Assembly (NCBI RefSeq): GCF_016406125.1
Contig: NZ_CP066339.1
Coordinates: forward strand, 744,001-808,000
Source of the DNA: Alicyclobacillus sp. SO9
Lineage (GTDB): Bacteria; Bacillota; Bacilli; Alicyclobacillales; Alicyclobacillaceae
Reading direction: 5' to 3'
DNA length: 64,000 bases
The position numbers and the translations under genes were made by a program. A model generated the notes under the pieces. The model saw only the letters and a list, made by a program, of their open reading frames with translations, did not search any database and was not told the origin of the DNA. This document shows positions 44,864 through 53,739 of this stretch, in pieces; position 1 is the stretch's first letter, and each line of letters opens with the position of its first letter.

Positions 44864-45193
44864 ATGGACATTCCAGAGGAGAAAGTATATTCAGTGCGAT
44901 TAAAAAGGAGCCTGCACCAAACCATCATGGAACGCCTTGAGAGCGGAGTTTCACAACGCGTTATCACCGCAGCTCTCATTCACTATTTCGCATCTCAGGA
45001 GTCCCAGAGTTCTGCACAGCTTGACCAGGTCATGACACGTCTGGACGAAATACGAGCTCTCATTAAGACTGGGTTGGCCGATAACAAGCCTGAGTTGCCC
45101 CATGAGACCCAGTTGGCATCTCCTGCCCCTGTTGAAACAGACCCTTTGGCCGACGACGTTGCTGCGTCTGTTTATGATTTGCTGAACGTCTAG
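44864..45193 (+). CDS. Small possible ribbon-helix-helix DNA-binding protein
   Basis: A 109-residue protein. The ATG at 44864 has GGAGGGG five bases upstream. The N-terminus, KVYSVRLKRSLHQTIMERLESGVSQRVITAALIHYF with a strand then two helices, fits a ribbon-helix-helix fold of the CopG/ParR type. The acidic C-terminal tail ends in DVAASVYDLLNV, which could contact a partner. The upstream iterons suggest it binds them and represses itself. A ParM-like ATPase is encoded about 8 kb upstream; together they may form a split type II partition system. The fold is inferred from pattern only. Confidence 0.55.
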   Translation: MDIPEEKVYSVRLKRSLHQTIMERLESGVSQRVITAALIHYFASQESQSSAQLDQVMTRLDEIRALIKTGLADNKPELPHETQLASPAPVETDPLADDVAASVYDLLNV

Positions 45194-45390
45194 CTATATC
45201 TTACTGCACTCCTTCATTGTCAAACAATACGTGGGTTTTAGCATAGGACAATACATGGGGTATCACATAGGTCATTGCACGGGCAACGATACTCCTCCAC
45301 ATCCCGCGCCCCGCTTGCGATCTCTCAATAGACTTGGTAGCTTCCGCTACCCTATTTTTCGTCACTCGCCATTGCTGCTTCGTCTGCCTC

Positions 45391-45518
45391 CACTGTCGCT
45401 CTGGTTCACAGCCCACCTGTCATCGCCTCAGCCTATTTGGATCGTTCCTCAAAACGCGGGACGCCTGCGGCGCTTGCTACAGCTATGCATCCTGTTCGTC
45501 GTGCTACCAGGATAGAAG
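45391..45518 (+). repeat. Diverged repeat, copy A (also at 48042-48168 and 52577-52703)
   Basis: A stretch of about 128 bp around TCACCTGTCATCG-type sequence, CTCAGCCTATT and CGTTCCTCAAAAC aligns over its full length with 48042-48168, with many substitutions, in the same orientation. It lies before the GGDEF gene while copy B lies behind the EAL remnant. I see no convincing gene in 45194-45811; a 71-codon minus-strand frame lacks support. Confidence 0.6.
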
Positions 45519-45811
45519 GTGTCAGAGGTGCGACGTATCTGATGGCGAGGGAATGAAGTATTTTGATCTCGGGTTAAGGACTCTAGGGTCCCAAATCACA
45601 GGCAAGTGCTGTCACTATTGCCCACAAGTCAACTGGGGTGGATCTGCAAATTTGGTGAAAATAACTAGATGAAGTAGAATAATGAAGGAAATACACCTGT
45701 GCATTCCAGCCGTTCTTTTTCACGGGTGTGTGTAGGCCATGGTAAACACGTAGAAGGTGCAGGTTTGGACAGCTGCGAATATAGTGGATAATGGGCTTCG
45801 GAGGGATAGGG

Positions 45812-47002
45812 GTGACGTACAATGGGTTTCGCGAATTCTTTAGCAGGTTGACTGAAGGGCCTCAAGTTTCCAGCGAGTTAGATTTTCTTAGGGAAGTGGG
45901 GGGGAAGTTGCGACGTTACACTGAGATTGACTCGGGATTCTTCGTCTACTGCTTTTCTCAGAACCAAGAGCGGTCAGTGAAGGACAGGCACGTTTGTGTG
46001 CCTTGGGGAATGTTCCAAGAGACGTATGTACCTGAAGAATTGATGTCGCTTGCTTGCAGTGAAATTGGAACTTCGTTCCCAACGACGAGAAGGTGGGTAC
46101 CTTTGTCTAGTATGCCACGAGCCTGGAGAGCTATAGAGCGACGTGACCCCGTTCATCGAATTGGAATTTGGCCGCTCATGATTGAAAAACGCCGCTCCGG
46201 CATGATTGTGGCGGCAACGGGCAAGTCGCTCAAATCTCTACCAGAGCAAGCCGCGATGCTGTTCATGGATGCTGTGGCCGCATATATTTCATCGGGAATC
46301 GAATCTATCGGACGTCTCCAGCAGGCGGAGGAGGTAGGTCGACGAGATGCATTGACAGGCTTATATAATCGTCGTGGCTTTGAGGAAAAGTTTCTCCAGA
46401 TTCAGGACGAGGCTGACAAACTCGGCTGTCACGTTCTATTCGCCTTAATTGATTTAGACGACTTTAAACAGATCAATGACACACAAGGTCACCCCGCAGG
46501 CGATATGGCCCTGAAACGGGTTGGGCGCATCCTTCACGACGCGGTAGCTGAAAAGGGCATTGCAGCACGTTATGGCGGGGATGAGTTTGCTGTAGTATTG
46601 CTGATTGATGAGCGAGACTTGGAGGGAGAACTTAAGCGCCTTCAAGAAGGCATCGTGGAAAAGACAGAAGGGCTATCGGTGAGTGTTGGCGGTGCAATAA
46701 ATGAGACAAAGGATGACTTGGCGACTTGTTATGAAGCGGCGGATGAGCGATTGTATGTGGCGAAGCGTTCATCACAGGTATCCGAAACGGATAGGCAACC
46801 GTTTTTTATAACTCCCGAGGAGAGGAGGATCGAATTAAGAAATGTCGAAAAAAGAGGAATGATGGAGAAAATGCAACGTTTGGAAGACGGAGGGATAAGG
46901 AGAGAGAGCGGAATGGAGAAGAAAGTGAACGGAAGTAAAAATACATATAAATCTATAAATGTAAATAACCCCCTACGGGGGGGGGGGGGGGGGGGGGTAT
47001 AA
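45812..47002 (+). CDS. GAF-like/GGDEF diguanylate cyclase running into a poly-G tract
   Basis: A 396-residue protein. The GTG at 45812 lies 6 bases after GGAGGG; an ATG at 45791 is the alternative. Residues about 10-170 form a GAF-like sensor. The GGDEF domain (about 185-330) has DALTGLYNRRGF, DLDDFKQINDTQGH and the active site RYGGDEF, so c-di-GMP synthesis is likely. I see no RxxD inhibitory site upstream. A Lys/Arg-rich linker follows, then 21 consecutive G encode PLRGGGGGGV and a stop. With one G fewer (or two more) the frame would continue into the EAL domain behind it. The product as written is therefore a truncated GGDEF-EAL protein. Confidence 0.82.
   Translation: MTYNGFREFFSRLTEGPQVSSELDFLREVGGKLRRYTEIDSGFFVYCFSQNQERSVKDRHVCVPWGMFQETYVPEELMSLACSEIGTSFPTTRRWVPLSSMPRAWRAIERRDPVHRIGIWPLMIEKRRSGMIVAATGKSLKSLPEQAAMLFMDAVAAYISSGIESIGRLQQAEEVGRRDALTGLYNRRGFEEKFLQIQDEADKLGCHVLFALIDLDDFKQINDTQGHPAGDMALKRVGRILHDAVAEKGIAARYGGDEFAVVLLIDERDLEGELKRLQEGIVEKTEGLSVSVGGAINETKDDLATCYEAADERLYVAKRSSQVSETDRQPFFITPEERRIELRNVEKRGMMEKMQRLEDGGIRRESGMEKKVNGSKNTYKSINVNNPLRGGGGGGV
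46977..46997 (+). repeat. 21-nt homopolymeric G tract, copy 1
   Basis: Twenty-one G in a row lie between the GGDEF linker and the EAL-coding sequence. Long G tracts are classical slippage sites for phase variation. Here the present length puts a stop (GTA TAA) right after the tract. Long-homopolymer sequencing error must be considered. Confidence 0.9.
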
Positions 47003-47925
47003 CCTCCCTAAAAACCCATTAAATACCTATAAAGTTAAAAAACGGGATGTTGTACAAAGCCTCCGACATGATTGTGTCGTTTCCCGGTATCAGCCTATCG
47101 TGGATCATTTGAGCGAGAAGGTGATAGGATATGAGGCGCTGTCGCGTCCGTGGTGGCGCAAAGATTTGAATCCGGAAGGTTTTTTTCGCAGAGCGGCAGA
47201 AAGTGGAATGTCATATGCAGCGGATAATGTAGCTCTACCGACGTGCTGTCGAGATGTTCTGGTATCAGGGTTCAGTAAGAAGAGCCTCGAATTATGGGTA
47301 AATGTACTGCCATCAACGTTGTTGACCCTTGCTTTGTTGGAGACTTACGAAGTTTGCTTCGAGATACCGGCCTTCCTGAGGAACAACTAACTCTGGAGAT
47401 TACAGAAATTGTACCCTATGATTCTGAAGAGTTGGTGGACAAGATTCAGATATTGCGGGAGTTGGGTGTGAAAATTGCATTGGATGATGTCGGAACGGCA
47501 GTTCATCACTCATAGCAATAGCAATTTGAATCCGGATTTTATCAAAGTAGATCAGCAGTTGATTCACGTGTGGCAACGTCAACCCGAAGCAAAGAGTACT
47601 TTCTGCATTAGTGGACTATATGGGTGATGGTGGACGAGTGATTGCGGAGGGGGTGGAGTGTAAGGAGGATTTAATTGCGGTGAGTAGAGCGGGTATTTCG
47701 ATGAGTCAAGGATTTTTTTGGAGTAAACCCAAGAATGTGAATGAGCTGGATGAACTTGAAATCTCACTGGAAGCAAAGAGGTTCTCTATGTATCGGTTGA
47801 ACCTCATTGAAAATAGACCGATTCAGAGCGAGATGTTCATTGAGAAGAGCCGGGAGGTGGATCATCTGATATCTCTGATCATGCGTCGAGAGGACATGAA
47901 GCTGTCTCACTGGGTGAGACCGTAG
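46998..47925 (+). pseudogene. EAL domain of the GGDEF-EAL protein, frameshifted (copy 1)
   Basis: Reading on from the G tract in the frame reached with 20 or 23 G gives a linker, then SRYQPIVDHLSEKVIGYEALSR, an EAL-domain start with the EALxR motif. The frame then changes near 47320 (to DTGLPEEQLTLEITE and IALDDVG), near 47500-47525 (to NPDFIKVDQQ) and near 47585 (to LSALVDYMGDGGRVIAEGVE and QGFFWSKP). All main EAL motifs are thus present but in several frames. As written it cannot give a whole EAL protein. Both copies share these shifts. It is either a decayed domain or a region with uncorrected indel errors. Confidence 0.75.
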
Positions 47926-48041
47926 TTCAAGCGGAGGTCAGTGGGTTGATGTTTGCCATGTTCCAATTGTCTGGAGTAATACACATCGTCCAGTTAGCGC
48001 TGTTATCGGAGTTCATCCTCCTCAATTACTTTATTTGACGC

Positions 48042-48168
48042 CACTGCGGCCTTGGTTCACAGTCACCTGTCATCGTCTCAGCCTATTCGGCTCGTTCCTC
48101 AAAACAGGCAACGCCTTTGGCATAGGCTACCGTATGTATATTCTGTTCGTTATGCTACTAGGATGAAA
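48042..48168 (+). repeat. Diverged repeat, copy B
   Basis: It aligns over its length with copy A at 45391-45518 (shared blocks include CTCAGCCTATT and CGTTCCTCAAAAC). It lies behind the EAL remnant, so copies A and B bracket the GGDEF-EAL unit as direct repeats. It is duplicated again as 52577-52703 within the large duplication. No gene is evident. Confidence 0.6.
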
Positions 48169-48476
48169 GGCTCAACAGATAAGCCCATTTTTCGCTGGAT
48201 TCGTCATGGTGGGCTGCACTTACAATCCATGATAGGGGGATTCACACTACATGATTACCAACACCCTAAAGTCGCACTTCATCAGAGGTTTACAGCCTAA
48301 CTGCTGTACCGTATTCCCCCATCAGCCATGGCTAAGTTGTGCCGAACTCCTCACAACACCGTTACACCGCATGTCAGGGGTAGGTTTGCGGTCTAAGTTC
48401 AGGCGGGATGAGTGTGTGCCACATGATGGTCGAGAATTTTCATGTCACAACCCAAGTGCTTAAGCAAGATATCAAG

Positions 48477-48929
48477 CTAACCATGACGCAACGATGTAAG
48501 GCTCACTAATCGAATGTATCCAATGACAATCAGCATTGCCAGCATATAAGAAACAAACGTCCACCCCAGATTCCACCCATGTTCATAATGAACGTACTGC
48601 AGTACTACGCCGACGGCTTCAGCCAATGTTAACAACAGAGAACTTACCAATACAACAATCCCGCTTCTAACGTGCTGGCGTAATGCAAACGTAGAAAAGC
48701 TTGCAACTACTGGATATAAGCCAATATTTACAGGTAATGCAAATAAAGTTTCAGGGTTGACCGCTAGTGTGGTCGACCAGAAGTCTAGTGCAAATCCAAG
48801 TTCATTAATCACACAAGCTACAGCAATTGCAACTGGAGTCGTTAGCCAGATTGCGTCTTTATCCCATTTCCACAGACAGATGCCTGCAATCCATGGGATA
48901 AGAAAACCTCCGATCCATAAGAAGAACAT
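48477..48929 (-). CDS. Small multi-pass membrane protein (CBO0543-like?)
   Basis: A 150-residue protein with four or five hydrophobic segments (FLIPWIAGICLW, TTPVAIAVACVI, SGIVVLVSSLLLTLAEAVGVVL, FVSYMLAMLIVIGYI) and few charges. It resembles small membrane proteins of unknown function in spore-formers, possibly the CBO0543 type, but I cannot confirm this. Its 3' part is inside the large duplication, so a truncated second copy exists at 53012-53264. Confidence 0.55.
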   Translation of the reverse strand: MFFLWIGGFLIPWIAGICLWKWDKDAIWLTTPVAIAVACVINELGFALDFWSTTLAVNPETLFALPVNIGLYPVVASFSTFALRQHVRSGIVVLVSSLLLTLAEAVGVVLQYVHYEHGWNLGWTFVSYMLAMLIVIGYIRLVSLTSLRHG

Positions 48930-49378
48930 TATAATACCTCTTACATTTGTTTTTTGTATTTATTCCCTTGTGCATTAGTGGTTTATTCAATTTATAGTTT
49001 ATTAAATACGCCCATTAACACGCTTTAACTACATAAAAAGGGAGTTGTAGGTCGTTCCGTAAGAGTTATTTGGTTTTACAAATTGACCCCAAGGCACAGG
49101 TTAGGTATGTACCATGAGATAAAGCGGCTACCAAAGTCAGTCTTTGTGATTAATACTGCGAGGGTCTCCTAGATGGACTTTCCCCTCAAGGCTGAAGCCA
49201 AGTAGTCGATATCTTTGCACTCCCGTAAGTTCTGACCCTGGTATGCGCTGTCGTTTTAATATCGAGAGCTTCATTCAAATGTCTTCTAGCACAGTCATAC
49301 TGTCATGAAGAGCCAAAATATTCGTGAGGGAATGCATTGTTCAGAATTGGTTATCTTGTTAAAAATAAGGGCAGCCCA
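48930..49378. other. Intergenic region without visible gene
   Basis: About 450 bp between the small membrane-protein gene and the HicB-like fragment. I see no reading frame with a ribosome site, no strong hairpin and no repeat. It should contain the promoter of the minus-strand membrane-protein gene. Confidence 0.4.
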
Positions 49379-49573
49379 TCAAAGGGACTGCCCTTCCAAA
49401 GTTGCAGAGATTTCATCGGAGGGCGTAGACATAGGTCGTTCAGGTTCCGTGACACCTAGGCGTTCTTTAATAGCATATTGAAGCAGTTGTGAGAAGTTCA
49501 ATTTTTGGTTCTCTGCAGCATCGTTTAGCCATTTTGGAATGGTAAGCGTCTTCTTAATGGATTTATTCGCCAT
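49379..49573 (-). CDS. HicB-like antitoxin, C-terminal ribbon-helix-helix part
   Basis: From the ATG at 49573 the protein is about 64 residues. KSIKKTLTIPKWLNDAAENQKLNFSQLLQYAIKERLG is typical of the C-terminal DNA-binding part of HicB antitoxins. The frame stays open to 49705, and VTAWMDLVRDEM just before could be the end of the HicB N-terminal domain, but the rest of that domain is not recognisable. No hicA toxin gene lies beside it. It is probably a remnant, though a free RHH repressor is possible. Confidence 0.55.
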   Translation of the reverse strand: MANKSIKKTLTIPKWLNDAAENQKLNFSQLLQYAIKERLGVTEPERPMSTPSDEISATLEGQSL

Positions 49574-49854
49574 TTCATCACGAACCAAATCCATCCACGC
49601 AGTGACTAACAGGGGTACCGCCGACATTTTAACGAAAATATACGCTAAGACATTTATTGGAACGTGAATGCAAGCTTTTCCTACTCTAAGAGTTCCCTGA
49701 AACATGAAGAAACACGGTATATATACACCGCGTTCCGCATATTCATTCGTATTTGTGTGACGGCCGATCTTGCGCTAACGCCCCCTTATGCGCAATAAAT
49801 TTTCTAATGAATTTTAAGCTAACAACAGTAGGGTGCTGAACTGGCGTCTCGGTA

Positions 49855-51212
49855 TCATGCTAATTTCTGCACCCAGTTCCGAGTTCTGCGATACCACAAG
49901 AACAATCCTGCACGGAGTGCATTGTCGCATGCGATGCTTACCCACACAGCGGGTAAGCCAAATCCTAAACGCCAGGCGAAAACGTAAACCCGAGTGTTCG
50001 AATCACCCAAATACCTATCATTGTGGTTATCATCGGGAACCTACTGTTTCCGCCAGCTTGAATTGCAGAAGTGTCGACCAAAACAGCAGCCAGGAATGGC
50101 TGGGAGAAGATATCGATTGCCAGGATGATAAACAACAGATGAATGACGTGTTGATTATGAGTAAACAGCAGTCCAATCCACGGGCTGAATAGACATAACA
50201 AGATCGCCACTGCCGTCATGGAAACTGCTGATTCGATATAGCTCCAACGGCGATATATCCTGACATCCGATTCATTGCCGCCTCCGATCGCTTGCCCAAT
50301 CGTAGCGGTTGCCGCTACCGCGAATCCATTTCCGATAGTGAAACCAAATGTGGTGAGCGTGCCAGCGATGTTATGTGTTGCATAGACGTCAACACCCATG
50401 CGCACGATGAGACCGAAATAAACAACTTGACCAAGACGCATGGATAGACGTTCTAATGCGGCGGGCACGGCGAACTTGATCATGCTCCAACTCAATGATC
50501 CCGAGAGCGTCAAGTCGGACCCATGCAATGTGAGTGCTTCCACGCGCCGCGACTTAACCCATAGGCGAATCAGTGCATACAAGCGAGCAATCACCATCGC
50601 GATGGCTGCTCCCTCAAGTCCCAAACCATGGAAGGACCCAACTCCGAAAATCAACACGTAATCGAGGATGACGTGCAAGACGTTCATCTCCAGTCCCACA
50701 CGAAGTGGAACTTTCGTTAGACCAAGAGCCCGAAACGCAGCAGATTGAGCAGTAAAAAATGCAATTAAGGGTGAGATCCCGAGAACAATCATGAAATATG
50801 GTAGCGCCGTCGCTTGCAACGTCCCTCGCGTACCCATGATATGTAAGAGTGGTATCGCGAACAAAAACGAAATCACGGATACAATGAGTCCGATGATTAA
50901 CGCGATAACAAATCCGTGCCATATCACTGAACGACCACGTTCAAGATTCTTCGCACCAACGGCGCGCGATAGGTACACGGAAAGTGCTGCCGAGACGGCC
51001 GTAAATACTCCGATGTACTTGGCACTGTAGACGTTGGTCACGCCAACGGCGTCAATGGAAATTAGTCCTAATTTGGCAATGAAGAACGTATCGACTACCC
51101 CTAGTAAATTCTGCAGATACGATTCACAAATAGCAGGCAGTGCGATTTGGAACACCCGCTGGGCTTGTCGCGGAATTGTCGTGACAACACTCAATTCCAT
51201 CTTCCTTTCCAT
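49855..51212 (-). pseudogene. MATE-family multidrug/cation antiporter, one C-terminal frameshift
   Basis: The open part (49965-51212, 415 residues) has about eleven membrane helices and MATE features: an N-terminal FQIALPAICESYLQNLLGVVDTFF segment and a second-half repeat with PAALERLSMRLGQ. It ends with GFTFSPGV and a stop. In the adjacent frame the sequence continues as YVFAWRLGFGLPAVWV and on to a stop at 49855, the normal MATE C-terminus. Restoring one T in the TTT near 49985 joins the two. The likely start is the ATG at 51200, after GGAAAGGAAG; 51212 is the first ATG. It may be functional if the shift is an error. Confidence 0.75.
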
Positions 51213-51224
51213 GTATCAACACAG

Positions 51225-51429
51225 TCATCTCTTGACGAGCATAACCAATACACCTGCCAAGCACACTACAGCACCAATCCATTCAGTGATCAGGCGTGCG
51301 TTTGTCAACAAACCATCCCCAAAACACAGCCATTGCTATAAATATCCCGCCATAAGCGGCGTACGTCTTTCCAAATGAAAATTCTTGGCGAGTAGCATAC
51401 CATACAAAATCATGGCAAGAGCGCCAATG
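51225..51429 (-). pseudogene. YnfA/UPF0060-like small membrane protein, 5'-truncated and frameshifted
   Basis: Minus-strand translation gives GALAMILYGMLLAKNF, then in another frame GKTYAAYGGIFIAMAVFWGWFVDKRTPDH, then EWIGAVVCLAGVLVMLVKR and a stop. YAAYGGIFI with FWGW-VD is the signature of the YnfA/UPF0060 family. Two single-base losses separate the parts, one in CATTTGGAAAG where a further T restores frame. The 5' end is cut by the start of the large duplication at 51430. Confidence 0.65.
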
Positions 51430-51514
51430 GGGATAAGGAGAGAGAGCGGAATGGAGAAGAAAGTGAACGGAAGTAAAAATACATATAAATCTATAAATGT
51501 AAATAACCCCCTAC

Positions 51515-51535
51515 GGGGGGGGGGGGGGGGGGGGG
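51515..51535 (+). repeat. 21-nt homopolymeric G tract, copy 2
   Basis: The second copy of the G tract has the same length, 21, as the first. It is not attached to a GGDEF domain, so it has no coding role here. Confidence 0.9.
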
Positions 51536-52460
51536 TATAACCTCCCTAAAAACCCATTAAATACCTATAAAGTTAAAAAACGGATGTTGTACAAAGCCTC
51601 CGACATGATTGTGTCGTTTCCCGGTATCAGCCTATCGTGGATCATTTGAGCGAGAAGGTGATAGGATATGAGCGCTGTCGCGTCCGTGGTGGCGCAAAGA
51701 TTTGAATCCGGAAGGTTTTTTTCGCAGAGCGGCAGAAAGTGGAATGTCATATGCAGCGGATAATGTAGCTCTACCGACGTGCTGTCGAGATGTTCTGGTA
51801 TCAGGTTCAGTAAGAAGAGCCTCGAATTATGGGTAAATGTACTGCCATCAACGTTGTTGACCCTTGCTTTGTTGGAGACTTACGAAGTTTGCTTCGAGAT
51901 ACCGGCCTTCCTGAGGAACAACTAACTCTGGAGATTACAGAAATTGTACCCTATGATTCTGAAGAGTTGGTGGACAAGATTCAGATATTGCGGGAGTTGG
52001 GTGTGAAAATTGCATTGGATGATGTCGGAACGGCAGTTCATCACTCATAGCAATAGCAATTTGAATCCGGATTTTATCAAAGTAGATCAGCAGTTGATTC
52101 ACGTGTGGCAACGTCAACCCGAAGCAAAGAGTACTTTCTGCATTAGTGGACTATATGGGTGATGGTGGACGAGTGATTGCGGAGGGGGTGGAGTGTAAGG
52201 AGGATTTAATTGCGGTGAGTAGAGCGGGTATTTCGATGAGTCAAGGATTTTTTTGGAGTAAACCCAAGAATGTGAATGAGCTGGATGAACTTGAAATCTC
52301 ACTGGAAGCAAAGAGGTTCTCTATGTATCGGTTGAACCTCATTGAAAATAGACCGATTCAGAGCGAGATGTTCATTGAGAAGAGCCGGGAGGTGGATCAT
52401 CTGATATCTCTGATCATGCGTCGAGAGGACATGAAGCTGTCTCACTGGGTGAGACCGTAG
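51536..52460 (+). pseudogene. EAL domain remnant, copy 2
   Basis: This is the duplicate of 46998-47925 without the GGDEF part and with three more single-base losses in its first third, so even the EALxR segment is out of frame with its flanks. Fragments such as DTGLPEEQLTLEITE and GGRVIAEGVE remain readable. It is non-coding debris of the duplication. Confidence 0.8.
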
Positions 52461-53011
52461 TTCCAAGCGGAGGTCAGTGGGTGATGTTTGCCATGTTCCA
52501 ATTGTCTGGAGTAATACACATCGTCCAGTTAGCGCTGTTATCGGAGTTCATCCTCCTCAATTACTTTATTTGACGCCACTGCGGCCTTGGTTCACAGTCA
52601 CCTGTCATCGTCTCAGCCTATTCGGCTCGTTCCTCAAAACAGGCAACGCCTTTGGCATAGGCTACCGTATGTATATTCTGTTCGTTATGCTACTAGGATG
52701 AAAGGCTCAACAGATAAGCCCATTTTTCGCTGGATTCGTCATGGTGGGCTGCACTTACAATCCATGATAGGGGGATTCACACTACATGATTACCAACACC
52801 CTAAAGTCGCACTTCATCAGAGGTTTACAGCCTAACTGCTGTACCGTATTCCCCCATCAGCCATGGCTAAGTTGTGCCGAACTCCTCACAACACCGTTAC
52901 ACCGCATGTCAGGGGTAGGTTTGCGGTCTAAGTTCAGGCGGGATGAGTGTGTGCCACATGATGGTCGAGAATTTTCATGTCACAACCCAAGTGCTTAAGC
53001 AAGATATCAAG

Positions 53012-53264
53012 CTAACCATGACGCAACGATGTAAGGCTCACTAATCGAATGTATCCAATGACAATCAGCATTGCCAGCATATAAGAAACAAACGTCCACC
53101 CCAGATTCCACCCATGTTCATAATGAACGTACTGCAGTACTACGCCGACGGCTTCAGCCAATGTTAACAACAGAGAACTTACCAATACAACAATCCCGCT
53201 TCTAACGTGCTGGCGTAATGCAAACGTAGAAAAGCTTGCAACTACTGGATATAAGCCAATATTT
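53012..53264 (-). pseudogene. Truncated copy of the small membrane protein of 48477-48929
   Basis: Only the C-terminal half is present; the 5' part is replaced by segment S at 53264. The stop codon is the same as in the parental gene. It lacks start and promoter. Confidence 0.75.
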
Positions 53265-53503
53265 TTGCACGATAAGTATGTCGGTACGGTGTATACAAAA
53301 TGGAAATGTTCCGCATGGGAGTAGAGATTCTGGGGTGACGAAAATGAGAATAATACGGATAGTAATGGAGACCATGATGATTCACAATGAGAGGCGTCAT
53401 TATGAGTTCGTCAGACAAGTGGGTGTTCATGGATGACTCGGACACAACGCTTGATTTTTCTTGGTGTACATTTCGGATGGATAACCTTTGGATAACTGCG
53501 ATT
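53264..53503 (+). repeat. Segment S, copy 1 (repeated at 63759-64000)
   Basis: Starting at TTTGCACGATAAGTATGTCG, at least 240 bp recur at the right end of the window directly behind the Tn3 right repeat, with one extra C (near 63979) as the only difference noticed. In both places S begins at the same base although the left neighbours differ (duplication end here, transposon end there). This suggests a recombination breakpoint or assembly junction. Confidence 0.85.
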
Positions 53504-53623
53504 GACCTTAGGGGAAAAATCTCAGAACGTACTTTTGACATCCTGCTTGGCGCTTCCGCTGGGGTCGCTGTTTTATCCACCATTTTTATGCTGGTAGTGA
53601 TGTTCGGAAACCGAAAAAGGTAA
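53402..53623 (+). CDS. Small single-helix membrane protein
   Basis: A 73-residue protein if the ATG at 53402 is used (GAGAGG upstream; an earlier in-frame start at 53387 is possible). The N-terminal 45 residues are polar with Trp/Asp-rich WVFMDDSDTT. The C-terminus is one membrane helix (LGASAGVAVLSTIFMLVVMF) and a basic end GNRKR. No family recognised. A partial copy lies at 63897-64000, shifted in frame by one extra base. Confidence 0.45.
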   Translation: MSSSDKWVFMDDSDTTLDFSWCTFRMDNLWITAIDLRGKISERTFDILLGASAGVAVLSTIFMLVVMFGNRKR

Positions 53624-53739
53624 GTTGACGATACGCAAACCCTTGCGCCTCATAACATTACAAACGGGCTCACACCCAGCAAGGACCAGGTGTGAGCCCA
53701 CATCGTATATTGCATTCGGTTGTGCCGCTCACGCACTGG

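Larger units (their letters stand above)
46892..48729 (+). repeat. Large duplication, copy 1 (1838 bp)
   Basis: This segment recurs at 51430-53264. It begins in the linker of the GGDEF gene and includes the G tract, the EAL remnant, repeat B and the 3' part of a minus-strand membrane-protein gene. The two copies differ only by single-base insertions or deletions that I could find, for example near 47044, 47135 and 47271. Copy 1 seems to be the parental locus, because its flanking genes are continuous. Confidence 0.9.
51430..53264 (+). repeat. Large duplication, copy 2 (1835 bp)
   Basis: It repeats 46892-48729 in direct orientation, lacking the GGDEF part. It interrupts the YnfA-like gene on the left and stops abruptly at CCAATATTT on the right, where segment S (53264 onward) begins. 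Differences from copy 1 are single-base indels in short runs, for example one G less at the sites matching 47044, 47135 and 47271. No base substitution was noticed. Confidence 0.9.

Noticed and set aside
45201-45416. 71-codon minus-strand frame overlapping repeat A
   Set aside because: The matching frame is not kept in repeats B and C and the start is weak.
48052-48300. 82-codon plus-strand frame (and its duplicate at 52587-52835)
   Set aside because: It overlaps the diverged repeat B, lacks a ribosome site and has no family resemblance; presence in two copies only reflects the duplication.
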